DNA of 64,000 nucleotides from Phyto melanocephala (lineage: Eukaryota; Arthropoda; Insecta; Diptera; Rhinophoridae): positions 172,464,235 to 172,528,234 of the forward strand of contig OW799233.1 of assembly GCA_941918925.1 (NCBI GenBank). The letters are read 5' to 3'. Shown here one piece after another: positions 45,822 through 56,688 of this stretch (position 1 is its first letter; each line of letters starts with the position of its first letter). The translations under genes were made by a program, and so were the position numbers. The notes beneath the pieces are model-generated. The model ran no database searches and had not been told where the DNA came from. It saw only the letters and a list, made by a program, of their open reading frames with translations.

Positions 45822-45988
45822 GAGCTTGAGATCAGTTTTTTTAAATAAACAATAGTTTTAATTTTATTTTCCGATATTTCGCTGAAAATTGTAAAAACTT
45901 TCCCTGAAGCTTCTTCAATGTGGTAGCGAAATATCGGAAAATAAAATTAAAACTATTTTTTATTAAAAAAAAAGTGATCTCAAGCTGC
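45822..45988. repeat. foldback element with hammerhead-like core
   Basis: The left arm AGCTTGAGATCAGTTTTTTT, then TTTTAATTTTATTTTCCGAT and ATTTCGCT (45822-45883), is mirrored at 45924-45988. The 40-bp centre contains a hammerhead-like core on the plus strand. Arm sequence and layout match the foldback at 15.43-15.64 kb. The open frame at 45920-46111 runs through the right arm and is not a gene. Confidence 0.75.
45901..45942 (+). ncRNA. hammerhead-ribozyme-like core, copy 3
   Basis: CTGAAGC (45904-45910) is one base off CUGANGA. It is followed by an imperfect helix II (CTTC..., GGTAGC) and GAAATATCGG from 45928. In this copy the left arm supplies CCGATAT, which can pair with ATATCGG after the GAA to give a long helix III with the expected U-H at the cleavage position. 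A good helix I is not visible, so activity is doubtful. Confidence 0.4.
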
Positions 45989-46733
45989 TTATATAAATTA
46001 AAAAGATCGAAAACATTCATTTATTATATAATAAACAATTTTGATTTTTTTATAATGTCGGTGCAAGGTCATTCTTGTTCAATAAGAGTGGGACAAGGGA
46101 AACTTTTTTAAATTTTCACCAGAGGACGAAAATAGTTTTTTGTTGCACTTATATTGCTTTGAATAAATAAATAAATAAATAAAAAAATATCAAAAACTAA
46201 TATCTAATATCAAATAAAGTTATAATTATAACAACCACATATGGCGCGGTGTTTACGACATTCAGAAGTTCATTGTTCTACGTCTATCTCCGTGATAGAT
46301 TCATAAATGAAAAATAAAAATACAACTTTTTTTTCGACACTGCCAGCCGATGGATGGATGTAGAAAACATAACAAAAATATATTAAGAACATGAATATAA
46401 AATGTAGTAAAATAAAAAAAGATAATTTAAAAAATGAATGCTATAGTTCCTTAATTCTAATTTCATTAAATAGTAATATAAATAGTAGTTTAAAAATTAA
46501 ATATGAGATACCGATATGGAGTACTAATGATGAAATCATACCGAATTTCGAAAATGCGTTCCACTCGGCTAAAAACGGATTAGTTTTTCAATATTTTTGA
46601 ATGATTACAATTTAATTTAATAAATGTTTTAGAAAGTTTACTAATAGAAAAAGTCAGAATAAAAATAATTTATAGTAAATAAATTTCATAAAAAAAAATT
46701 TTAACTAGTTGTTCTTTAATTTTTTATCAATTA
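45989..46733. other. no gene seen
   Basis: AT-rich DNA with an (AATA)n run at about 46163-46183. The frame at 46391-46600 is rich in N, I, K and S and not recognised. Confidence 0.5.
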
Positions 46734-47702
46734 CTAGCTAATACCCGGTGTGCTTCGCCACCCCAAATTTTAGTATTTAATTTATATGGCAGGTGCCACG
46801 CCCACTATTGTTAATGCACCCATTTTTTCCATAAACGTTTATTTGAATATCAAAGTTGCTGTTGCAAAATTTTAGTACTCTAATCGATATCGTTTTCCAG
46901 ATATACGAATTTCAGTATTTAATTCATATGGTAGGTGCCACGCCCACTATTGTTAATGCACCCATTTTTTCCATAAATGTTTATTTGAATATCAAAGTTG
47001 CTTTTGCAAAATTTTAGTACTCTAATCGATATCGTTTTCCTGATATACGAATTTTAGTATTTAATTCATATGGTAGGTGCCACGCCCACTATTGTTAATG
47101 CACCCATTTTTTCCATAAATTTTTATTTGAATATCAAAGTTGCTTTAGCAAAATTTTACTACTCTAATCGATATCGTTTTCCAGATATACGAATTTTGGT
47201 ATTTAATTCATATGGTAGGTGCCACGCCCACTATTGTTAATGCACCCATTTTTTCCAGAAACGTTTATTTGAATATCAAAGTTGCTGTTGCAAAATTTTA
47301 GTACTCTAATCGATATCGTTTTCCAAATATACGAAATTTAGTATTTAACTCATGTGGCCACGCCTACTATTGAAAGTCCGCCCATTTTTGACCCAAATGT
47401 TCGTGTGGATGTCAAAGTTTACCGTACTTAATTTGAAGACTCTAGCTGCATTAACTTTCGTGATATATAATATTTAATACTTATTCTTGAATAGGGCGTG
47501 GCACCCCGCCCACTTACAATTTCAAACCAAATTATAGGCTATAGTTCCTTCCAGACATACAGAAAGATTCTGTGAAAATTTCAAGGAAATCGGTCCAGCC
47601 TTTTAACCGTCTATAAAGCACAAACAAACATACAAACAGACAAACATACAAACATATAAACATACAAACATACAAACACACATTGATTTTTATATATATA
47701 GA
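46734..47702 (-). mobile_element. Helitron-like element, family C, with 142-bp repeats
   Basis: Read on the minus strand it starts TCTATATATATAAAAATCAA (47702), preceded by A. It passes a (GTTTGTAT)n-like stretch and the CCGATTTCCTTGAAATTTTC block, and ends CACACCGGGTATTAGCTAG (46734) followed by T. The tandem array has AGGTGCCACG at 46791, 46933, 47075 and 47217: an exact 142-bp period for three steps, then a decayed fifth unit near 47354. The ends and the A/T insertion rule match family B, but the repeat unit is different. Non-coding. Confidence 0.68.
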
Positions 47703-47959
47703 TTAAAAAAAACTATATTTTGAGTTACTACCTTTTTCTATTTTTTTTTCCTTTTTTTTTTTAAATAAATTTAATTAAAAACTAAAGAACCAAAAAATTA
47801 TATTCAACAATTTGATAATTTTTTACTTGAATAAAGGCTTAACTGAGAATACCTTTTATATGAAAATTAAAGATGAATTTTTTTTAAAAACTTTTACCTA
47901 CAAAAAATACTCTTTTTTTGATAATGCATATTTTTTAAAGAGGCATAAAACTTTAAGTT

Positions 47960-48645
47960 GACAACACCTATTCAACTTTCGGTCATTTAGTCAGCTGTCA
48001 AGAGACTTATGTTCAGTTTGGTTTGGCATTTCAATATGAATAGCAAGACGTAGATTCGGTGAATGGGCCCAAAATAAGAAATCATTTCGATTTTCATAGC
48101 GAAATTTGTTTAGCATTAATTTTTGGTTTAATTTTGATGTAAATAAAACAACCAAACTCGAAATAATGGTCAACCTCAAGAGTATGTTGAGACACCTTAA
48201 CATCCAGTAAAACTGACGGTTTGGCATGTTTTATAACCTGGTGGAATTTTAATCCATACTTCTATCAAAACGATGCCAGTCAGAATATAACAGTCAATGG
48301 TGGCTGCTATAGAGCCATTAATACTGACTTCTTTACTATTTAATGGAACAACGATGTTTGGTAACCGTATAGTTTTACGTTTTGGTCCCGTGAATTTGCC
48401 TCCAAGATCATGCGTTTAAACGCCCCTAGATTATTTTCTGTGGAGATATTTTAAGTCGCTAGTCTATGCCGATAAGCCCGAAACGATTGACTATTTAGAA
48501 GACAACATTCGCAACGTTATTGCCGATAAACGACTAAAAATGTTGGAAAAAGTCATTGAAAATTTAACGTCGATATTAGATTACTTCCAAGCTAGCCGTA
48601 GCGGTCATATGCCAGAAGTAATATTTAAATTATAATTCCAGAACA
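47960..48645 (+). pseudogene. Tc1/mariner-superfamily transposase relic (DD41D-like)
   Basis: In order: RRRFGEWAQNKK (about 48048-48085); a degraded D1/VNKQN stretch; EYVETP.HPVKLTVWHV (about 48163-48220) with GGILIH-like sequence; ITVNGGCYRAINTDFF (about 48285-48335); a deletion over the second catalytic aspartate; NRIVLRFGPVNLPPRS (about 48362-48410) and TPLDYFLWRYF near the third acidic residue, then ADKPETIDYLEDNIRNVIA and a C-terminal SGHMPEVIFKL ending in TAA at 48634. The C-terminal 80 codons are nearly open. The minus frame at 47991-48227 is its shadow. Confidence 0.82.
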
Positions 48646-49806
48646 TTATCTTTTAAACAAAGGTAAGTTTATGTCTATTTACAAATTCATTTTTGCTTTA
48701 TTCTATTTAAAAAATTATAATACCTCTATACATATAATGCTATTTACTAAAATATCAAGAAAATGTACACAACGTAAGTTTCGAGATGAAAGAGTAGAGG
48801 GCATGAAGTGAAATTTTCACAGTGAATAGATAAAAAGTGATTTTTCTCAACAAGTAAAAAATTTTAAATATCGAATTGTTTTTGCCCCCTGTAACATGAA
48901 AAAGTTAACTTTTTATATTTAATATACATACATATAAAATCATCTCAGTTTAAGATTTTCAAGATTTATCCAACCCCCAAAAAAACTGTAACTACGTCAA
49001 TGATCCTCTAGTTTATTGAGTTAGAAATATGTGCTCAAATTTAAAAATATTATTACATTTGCCCAACGCCTAATTCAAAGATATAAAATTCAATTAACTC
49101 AAAAAGTATTGCTTAAGGGGACTTAAGCAATACAGGAGGCAGGAGGAAATGCCAATTAAAATATCGCTATAAACGATGAATACAATTTTTTTTAAAGGGA
49201 TATGTACATATGTGAATGAACAGAATCCCCGAAAGTAGACACCAACGTCAATCAGCATCAGATAAACATAACTCTCGAAAGCAGACAGCGACATCATCAG
49301 TACTGCGATCCTTGGTTTTATAAAATTACGATATTATTTTTTCAAAAATGACTCAGAATCCCATTTTCGATACGTCGTACCAAACAAAATACGTCCAGAT
49401 ATTCTCATTTAATAAACAAATAGCTCCAGCAAGATGGAGTTATAACAATGGCAAAACAATTCATTTAATAAATTGCTGATATTGCGTAGCATGGTTGTTT
49501 TCGATATTCGGCACCCACTTTTTTAAATAATTGTTTTTTTTTTGGGTTTCCAGAAAGAAAAGATACATTCTGAAACTTAAGCTTAATATTCGCGAAGAAT
49601 TACAAAGTTGAAGGCAGAAACGTAGCACAGTGTTGAGGAAATTATCTTAATATAAAGAATAAAATGGCATCATAAAACCCAATCCAATTAAAGAATAACA
49701 ATAACATTTTTTAAGCCTTCATAATTTATTGCCTCTAAATTTGTTGTTAAATAAAATACAGTTTTTTTAACCATTTAACAATACATTATTATGCTTACAT
49801 TAATAA
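48646..49806. other. no gene seen
   Basis: AT-rich DNA. The frame at 49094-49297 (minus) has no known domain. Confidence 0.5.
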
Positions 49807-50892
49807 CACGGTGTTACAGTGAAAATATACTTGGAAAGTGACCTATTGTAAGTTGTAGGCCTTGTTGAGTAGATCTCAAATCAGTTTAAAAATGTTCGAA
49901 AGCACCCTCAAAATTTGGATTTATTCCGAAAAAAAAATTTTCGGGTAGGTTCGAGTACTTATAAACACGTAACTCAGTTGATTATTAGCCGATTTTTTTA
50001 AACTCTTTATGAAATACAAGGAATAGGTCTTTCCAACTGTATGCATTTTCTGCTATATTAATTAAAGATTGATAGTAATTTTTAAATAACATCTGAAATT
50101 TTTTTGATTTTATGTTTTTTTAACTTTGAGTTCTATTTGTTATAATTTTTTTTTTTTATAAAAGGATATATATTTGTATAAAAATGAGCTTTAATTTTTT
50201 TAAATCGGATAATATTTGTGAAAGTTATTAAACTTTACTTAAAGAGCTTTAAATAACACTTGATGCCCCCAAGCGGAAAAAAATTTAAGTGAGAATAATT
50301 CTTTTTATACTGAGACAACAAAAGAGATAAATGAAATACTTTAGTTAAGTTGCAATGCTCTTTATGTTTTTGTTTTAATTTTGTCGTTAGATATTTTTTG
50401 ACATTTATTTATTACTTGAGTTCATTGCACTTGGTAATGCAGAATTTAATATACCTTTCACAACATATATAGTTTTTAAACAATGTTCTAAAATTTTTTT
50501 AAGCATTTTATGTCAATTGTAACATTAATAATAAACATACACACGAAAAGTGACTTAAATGTAACAAGATTGCAAGAGACAATCCATAAATACAGTTTGG
50601 GGTGAGTTATTCCATTGTCTGAATTACCAACATCATCCGAACGAATGGAGATTGTTTTTGGACAGCTCGTTTAAAAGTAAGTAATATTTTTTTGTTATTC
50701 GAAAACCATTAATATATTTTATAGGTTTGAATGCAGTTTTATTACACATGTTCATAAGTACTCGAACCTACCCGAAAATTGTTTAATTGGAATAACTCCC
50801 AAAATTTGAGGGTGCTTCCGAACTTTTTACAATTGACAGTCTACACTAGGTCGCTTTTCAAGTACAAAAAAGTGCTCATTTGTAGCACCGTG
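49807..50892. mobile_element. DNA transposon remnant with long inverted ends, CACGGTG termini
   Basis: The left end CACGGTGTTACAGTGAAAAT (49807) and the inverted right end CACGGTGCTACAAATGAGCA (50892) start inverted arms that remain alignable for about 170 bp. They pass through AAGCACCCTCAAAATTTGG (49909) and TTTTCGGGTAGGTTCGAGTA (near 49938), each with an inverted partner at 50803-50825 and 50757-50781. TAA flanks both ends (49804-49806 and 50893-50895). The roughly 750-bp interior is AT-rich and non-coding. The superfamily is not clear: CAC termini and a 3-bp duplication would suit a CACTA/Chapaev-like relative, but this is a guess. Confidence 0.75.
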
Positions 50893-51293
50893 TAATGTAC
50901 GCTTGAACAATTAAATATTAACAATGAAAAAAAAAATGAAATTGAAAAAAAAAACACCAAACAATAAGCTTTAAAAATAAGAAGAAATACTTATATTTCA
51001 AATTAGCCAACTCAATTTGGCCCACCTTGTACATAATTACAACCATGTTTAGTAGTGACTTTTAGTTGAATTTACCCTAAAACAAAAATGTAGTAGCAAA
51101 ATAATTAAAAGTTAAACAAAATATATTTCTTCTTTCTTTTTTGCATTTCTTTATTTATTTCGATTTCATTTAGTGGTAGTATTTTAATGATGTAAAAGGA
51201 AATCCCCGTAATAGAATATTGAAATGTACATGTAGAAGAAGCAACTAGAATTTATGACCTGATATTATGCAAAAATAGCCAGAGTAAAAATTA
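50893..51293. other. no gene seen
   Basis: AT-rich DNA with A runs. Nothing recognised. Confidence 0.5.
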
Positions 51294-52066
51294 AACAAGT
51301 AAAAGTGTTATAGTCAATACAGCCAAATCTTATATACCCTTCAACGTAATGTACATAGGTCAGCCCACATTTAAATAATGACCTCATCGTTACGTAGCCT
51401 AGATTTTCGATTATTTTATTTTTTATTGAAACTAATCCCAAATTTTATTTATAGGCGTTATCATATTAATTTTTTAAAAATTATAAAAATTTTAATTATT
51501 TTTTTAACACGATTTTAATTGATATTTTTCGCAATTTTTTTTTTTTTATTTAAGTTATAAATTTTCATTATTAGTATTAGTTTCGTAATTCAAATTCATA
51601 TTTATTTCTTTCTGTCTAGATTTGACCCATAGATAATATTCGTACGCCTTTTTGTAGTGACGGTCATAACGGACTTTAAATATGTTTGATAATGCGTTCT
51701 CTCTTGGTTGTCTTGATAACAAAAAAAATTTAGTTGCGCTCGTAAATTGTATATAAACTTTACTAGCGCTTTAAGCAATTTTCTTTTATGGGAAAAAAAT
51801 GGGAAAAAACTTAGGCAGTCGTATTTATATCCTTATATCTGAACAAGTTATTGGAAAACTATGCTGGTTTTTAATAGCTGTTCATTCCGACTTATTACTA
51901 GAAAATGTATACAAAACACAGGACTGTGCAGTAGGCGGGCGCTTCTCTTTAAAATTATTTTTTATTTATGTTATATTTTATATTATATTTTAGATTATTA
52001 CAAACATAATGACAAAGCTGTATATACCCTTGGCACCATAAGTGAAGGTTATATTTAGAAGTAAAA
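51294..52066 (-). repeat. family A interspersed repeat, minus-strand copy
   Basis: AACAAGTAAAAGTGTTATAG, then CCAAATCTTATATACCCTTC (51294-51352), is the inverted form of the family A 3' end. Near 52020, TATATACCCTTGGCACCATA and GTGAAGGTTATATTTAGAAG resemble a second inverted-repeat terminus. The interior is strongly AT-rich and diverged from copy 2. The frames at 51799-52058 are incidental. Confidence 0.5.
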
Positions 52067-53043
52067 AAATATTTCGTAGTTAAACAATTTTAAGATAAAA
52101 TAGCACTTTAAAGTACAAAAAAAATTTTTAACTATAGAAACGAAAAAATTTAGAAATTCATTGCAATTAAAAATTTGCAAAAATATTAAAATAAAAATTA
52201 AATTTCAACGAAATAATTATGTTAACATTTAAAATATACTTTTAATAATATACGGCATTTTAACAACAATAACAAATTAAATAAATTGTAGGATAAAACA
52301 TTTGGCAAACACGATTTAATATAAAGTCAAACAAAAAAGAAAAAAGTGTTTAAGTACATACAGCTTATACTACAGCGATTACTATTAACTTTCTGATTTA
52401 AAAGCTTGTGATTCTTGACGCCACCATATCGACCCCTGTGCGCAAAATTATCGTATGTTACAAAAATAAAATTTACAGGAGAGCGTTTTTATTACTTTTA
52501 AATAAATAATGACATAAATAACACTGCTACATACGATAAAATGTACACAGTGTTATCTCCATAACTCAAACAGTTATCGTTATAATATTTTATCAGCAGA
52601 TGTATTAGATTGATAGATATAGAACCCATTTGCATAAAAAAGTTGATTTTTAAAAATACCTAACATACGATAATTTCGCGCACAATGATCGGTATTATGA
52701 ATATCTTATTAGAATCATTGTAAAAATAAAGCCAAATTCAGTAATCACTCTTTTCGTATAAAAATTTTGTATTCTCCTGTAAACCCAGTGAGTGTTTCAT
52801 AAAAATCAGTTTAGTAAAAGTTTTTGAAAAAATAGCTCCTTTTTACTCTCGTTTCTTCAAAAATCAATTTGTATACAATATTTCATTGAAAAATTCAGTT
52901 AAAACGAATTCTGTAGTTAAATAAAATATTATGTTTATATGGGCGTGGCACTGCCCCTTTTTATTTTTCTGGTTAGAAGATAGTGACTGATAAAAAAACT
53001 TGTGAATTCTATTTCATAGAAATTTTGTAAGAATATTGAGTAG
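52067..53043. other. no gene seen
   Basis: AT-rich DNA without recognised features. Confidence 0.5.
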
Positions 53044-53355
53044 GGTGGGCTATTAAAAATTTTAAATTTGAACTACCGATTACATGGTAGAATAACAATC
53101 ATTCTTATTTTCAGGTTTATATTCGATATTTGCAAAAGGGGATGCTATACGCTCGAACAAAATTGGAAAATACTAAAAACTTACTTTCAAAGTAGTGAGT
53201 CTTTATCGCAAACTGCAAGAAATTTAAAAAGAGATCTGCCTTCAGTTCAGTTTGTGGGTCGATTTGTGAAGCCAGTTCATGAAAATGAATCGTTGTGGAA
53301 CATACACCCAACCCGCGTACACAATTTTAGTTTCCCAAAGTACCATAAAAATTAG
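53044..53355 (+). pseudogene. Tc1/mariner-superfamily element 5' end and DNA-binding domain
   Basis: The end GGGTGGGCTATTAAAAATTT (53045) matches the inverted right end of the 36.3-37.7-kb copy. The frame then reads TLEQNWKILKTYFQSSESLS (about 53144-53203) and SVQFVGRFVKPVHENESL, the paired helix-turn-helix N-terminus of this transposase family. It is followed after HPTR by unrelated or degraded sequence and a stop at 53353-53355. Residues 1-22 of the open frame lie upstream of the true domain. Everything from the first catalytic aspartate onward is missing. Confidence 0.78.
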
Positions 53356-53399
53356 AAAAAGTACTTATTTGGGTACCCCATATCCATGTGCAAATTTAA

Positions 53400-54030
53400 A
53401 TTTAAGTTTAAGTATCTATTTAGAAACAAAATATATTAATAGTTATAATTAAAAGGGAATTTTTCGCATACAAACGATAATGTTCCTTAAACTAGTTAAC
53501 TATTTTCCCAAAACTTTCGCTTATCTCTTCGCTGTGAATGTATTTTAGGCTTCACTGAGTTATATGATTTTGAATGTCTGGTAAAACGCCTATTACAAAT
53601 TTCATTCGAATTGGCCAAGTAGTTAGAAGTTTCCCATTTTGTGTGCCTTTGTGGTACCCCTTGAAGTTTCAAAAAATTTCACCTAAATAGATGTCAATAT
53701 TTTGAAAATAAAGTACCAAAAAGCGGAACAAGTTTTACCCCTTATACATGCAAATATGGAAACATTACTTAAGTCTTTTTGGTAATTTTTTGAGAAGTAG
53801 TATTTTTATTTGTATTTTTTTTCTTGCTTATGTGTTCAAAGTTACATGGGATACCAAAAAAGTACTAAAATAAAGAGTTTTCACGTTTTTGTTTTTAAGT
53901 GGTTGAAAATTAACAAAAAGTACACACACTTATTTTTTGAGCAATAATTTTTCAATTTAGTATGTCTCAGGTTACCGATGTTACTCGTTTTTACCCCCTT
54001 AAAGTCCAATTATCAAAAAAAACCCCTTCT
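53400..54030 (-). repeat. dispersed repeat family H, copy 2
   Basis: It shares about 70 bp in inverted orientation with 44360-44435 (core: GTAAAACGCCTATTACAAAT then TTCGAATTGGCCAAGTAG, at 53581-53624). It is rich in GGTACC/GTACTTTT motifs. Ends are not defined. Confidence 0.45.
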
Positions 54031-54635
54031 CAGTGAATCTATGCTGTAGTCTTTCGCGTTTTGACTGTGCAATAATAAATCAGTCAGTTAGTCACATTTA
54101 TATTTTACTAGAAAAGCCCTGCGCACGTTGCTACTCCCCTTAATGAATAAAAATACATTCTGATTTTTAATTGAATATCAAGTGCAAAAAGCTAAAAATT
54201 ATCACTTATTTCTTATGAGCGTGGCGCTGCCCAATTTTCTAATCACGAAATTGTAAAATCATGAGAGCTCAACATGCGTGCAAGGTTTCAGAAAAATCGG
54301 TTTAGTGCAAGTACCTCAAACTTATAACTTTTTATGGGCGTGGCCCTGGCCACTTTTCTTATCACGAAATTATAAAGTCATGACAGCTCAATGTGTGTGC
54401 AAAGTTTCAGAAAAATCGTTCTAGTGCAAGTACCTCAAACTTATAAATTGTTTTTATGGGCGTGGCACTGCCCACTTTCTTAATCACAAAATTATAAAGT
54501 CATGACAACTCAATATGTTTGTAAAGTTTCAGAAAAATCCTTCCAGTGCAAGTACCTCAAAATTCAAACTTTTTTATCGGCGTGGCACCGCCCACTTTTC
54601 TTATCACGAAATTATAAAGTCATGACAGTTTAATA

Positions 54636-56470
54636 TGGGCTAATCCGAAAATTTTTAAGCCAAAGACAGAAATTTAAAGTTGCCCAAAATCCAAATGTTT
54701 GTTAATGGAATAATAGGATACAATTCAAACTCCAAAATTTATAAGCAATACAGTTTTACAGTGGTTTGTTTCGCCTTGTCAGAGGCTTACCTAAACGTAC
54801 CTCTTGCTTTCATATATTTTTGTAAAAAAAGGGTCGTTTCAGTATCTAGACTTTAGCAAAACTTTAATTTGCTTAATTTTCTTTTATTTGCGATACAAAT
54901 CATATTTATCTAATATATATTAAAAATTTGAACTAAAAATTGGTACACTGTGTGTAACGTCCGTAACGGAAAATAGGGTTTTTTAAGTTTAACAGAATGA
55001 ATTTTAATAATTTTGTTTTCCAAACTAGCTTTATAAACAGAGTTTTTTATGTACTTTAATCTGATAAGAAAAAAGAAATACCTTTATTACACACTTTTTT
55101 TTAAATGACAAAGTGTGTAACGTCCGTAACGGTATGAAAATACCCAAAAATTTTATTTTAATATTATGAGGTGGAAGTGTAGGTGGCGCCCTATGCTCCA
55201 GTGGGAGTTAGAGGAACATATATATAAGTGTAGGTGTGGTGGTAAGTGTTTATAATAGGTTTTCACCTGCTGAATCTGAATCTGGGCTTTAAATTGCTCA
55301 AGGTTGCCGAGAACCCGAAAAACTTAACCTCAAAGTAACAAAAAGTGTGTTTAAATAACATGCGATCCCCCAATCTGCAACTTAAATTGAGTTGAATACA
55401 AATTCTTCTGAAACCTAAAATAATTCGTAAAAATCAATAATTAATAATTAATAACCATGTTGTAAACCGCAACCCCGATGTCCCCCTTCAAATATTTGGC
55501 GGTACGCCCATGCATGCAATGTTTACGTACTGGATTTTCCGTTAGAAATTAGGAATTTTTTTGCTACTTTGCATGGAAAGGGAGCGGTGGACGGTGTTGG
55601 CGCTATTGTTAAGCGAAAAGTTTGGCAACTAGTAAAAGCCCAAAATCTCATCTTAAAAAAACGTTCGAGATTTTCACAAATTAGCAACAAAAAAAATATA
55701 AATGGCGTTTTCCTAATTTACGTTGATAAAAATTATGTCAAAACTATATCTGACGAAATATCAAAAACATGGATAAATGTAAAAAATATCCAGCTCTTAA
55801 ATCATATCATTATTTTTCGGGCTTATCCAATGACAATATGTACTAAAAAAAAGTAGCTCGAACAGCTGGGTCTATTAAGCATAAGATACAATGTTAAACA
55901 TTTAAATAAACAAATAAATAAATGAATATAAGCTAATATAAGAGTAGTGAAATATTCTATAATTTTTTTGTAACTAATAAATTAATAATTTCAAAGTTAA
56001 AAATATTTTTCAATACGTGAATGTTTTTTATATACACAATTTGGTTTAATGGAAAAAGTGTAACATCCGTAACGTAACGTCCGTAACAGAGAAAAATTAA
56101 GATTTTTGTTTAACGGGACCACTTAGACTTCTTTTCTAAGCAGGATTAATATCGTCATATATTCCAATTAATATTTCGTATATGGAATTATTTTGTTTAT
56201 TATGCAAAATTAGCTAAAAAAATGTGCAAATGCACATAAGCCACAAAATCAACTTCCATTTTTTGTAACATCCGTAACGGAACTTTAAGCTAGCATAACT
56301 TTTTTTCAAAAACAGTTAACCTTTAAGTTTAAAACAAGTTTTAAAGAACTCCCAAAGAACTGCATTTTGCAAAAAATTTCATGAAAATATTAAAACGTGA
56401 ACGCCAGCCGTGTCAATCTTAACAAGCAATTTGCGTGCGAATGTAACGTCCGTAACGCAGGATTAGCCCA
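54636..56470 (+). mobile_element. unclassified DNA transposon, TGGGCTAATCC ends, TA duplication
   Basis: TGGGCTAATCC at 54636 is mirrored by GGATTAGCCCA ending at 56470. TA flanks both sides (54634-54635 and 56471-56472); ATAT with GGGCTAATCC ends is an equally consistent reading. The empty site can be inferred from sister units of the host Helitron array. Six copies of a GTAACRTCCGTAACG motif occur, at 54954, 55117, 56060, 56074, 56265 and 56443, all in one orientation. One ORF (55569-55856) resembles part of a transposase-like protein. 1835 bp. Confidence 0.8.
55545..55856 (+). pseudogene. transposase-like ORF fragment with HGKGAVDG motif
   Basis: The frame is open from before 55569 (TTG, so the true start is upstream or lost) to TAG at 55854-55856. 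It begins FFATLHGKGAVDGVGAIVKR and continues for about 75 more residues. The pattern HGKG.xDGxGxxVKR is one I recall from uncharacterised, transposon-encoded proteins of invertebrates and fish, where it sits in the C-terminal half. I cannot name the superfamily with confidence. It lies centrally in the 1.8-kb element and is the only coding trace there. The upstream catalytic part is missing or unrecognisable, so this is probably a deletion derivative. Confidence 0.5.
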
Positions 56471-56688
56471 TATGTGTGCAAAGTTTCAGAAAAATCGGTC
56501 AAGTGCAAGCAGCTAAAAATAATAACTAATTTCTTATGGGCGTGGCCCCGCTCACTTTTTTCCACCCATAAACACTCTCTGGAATGTGTACAACAACTTG
56601 CCCAAGTTTGAGTCCGATCGGTTTCACAGTTTCGGAGTCTATAGCTAACACACACACACACACAGAGTTTCACTTTTATATATATAGA

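Larger units (their letters stand above)
54118..56688 (-). mobile_element. Helitron-like element, family B copy 3, split by another transposon
   Basis: Read on the minus strand it starts TCTATATATATAAAAGTGAA (56688) after an A, and ends GTGCGCAGGGCTTTTCTAG (54118) followed by T. The tandem units (54210-54640) have about 120-bp spacing of TATGGGCGTGGC-like blocks. Collinearity breaks at 54635 inside the 'aatatgtgtgcaaag' motif and resumes exactly at 56471, so the intervening 1.8 kb is an insertion. Confidence 0.7.

Noticed and set aside
47991..48227. 78-residue minus-strand ORF
   Set aside because: Antisense to a mariner-type transposase relic readable on the plus strand.
56419..56673. 84-residue minus-strand ORF
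   Set aside because: It crosses the border between the nested transposon and the Helitron-like repeat and ends in (GT)n, so it is not a gene.
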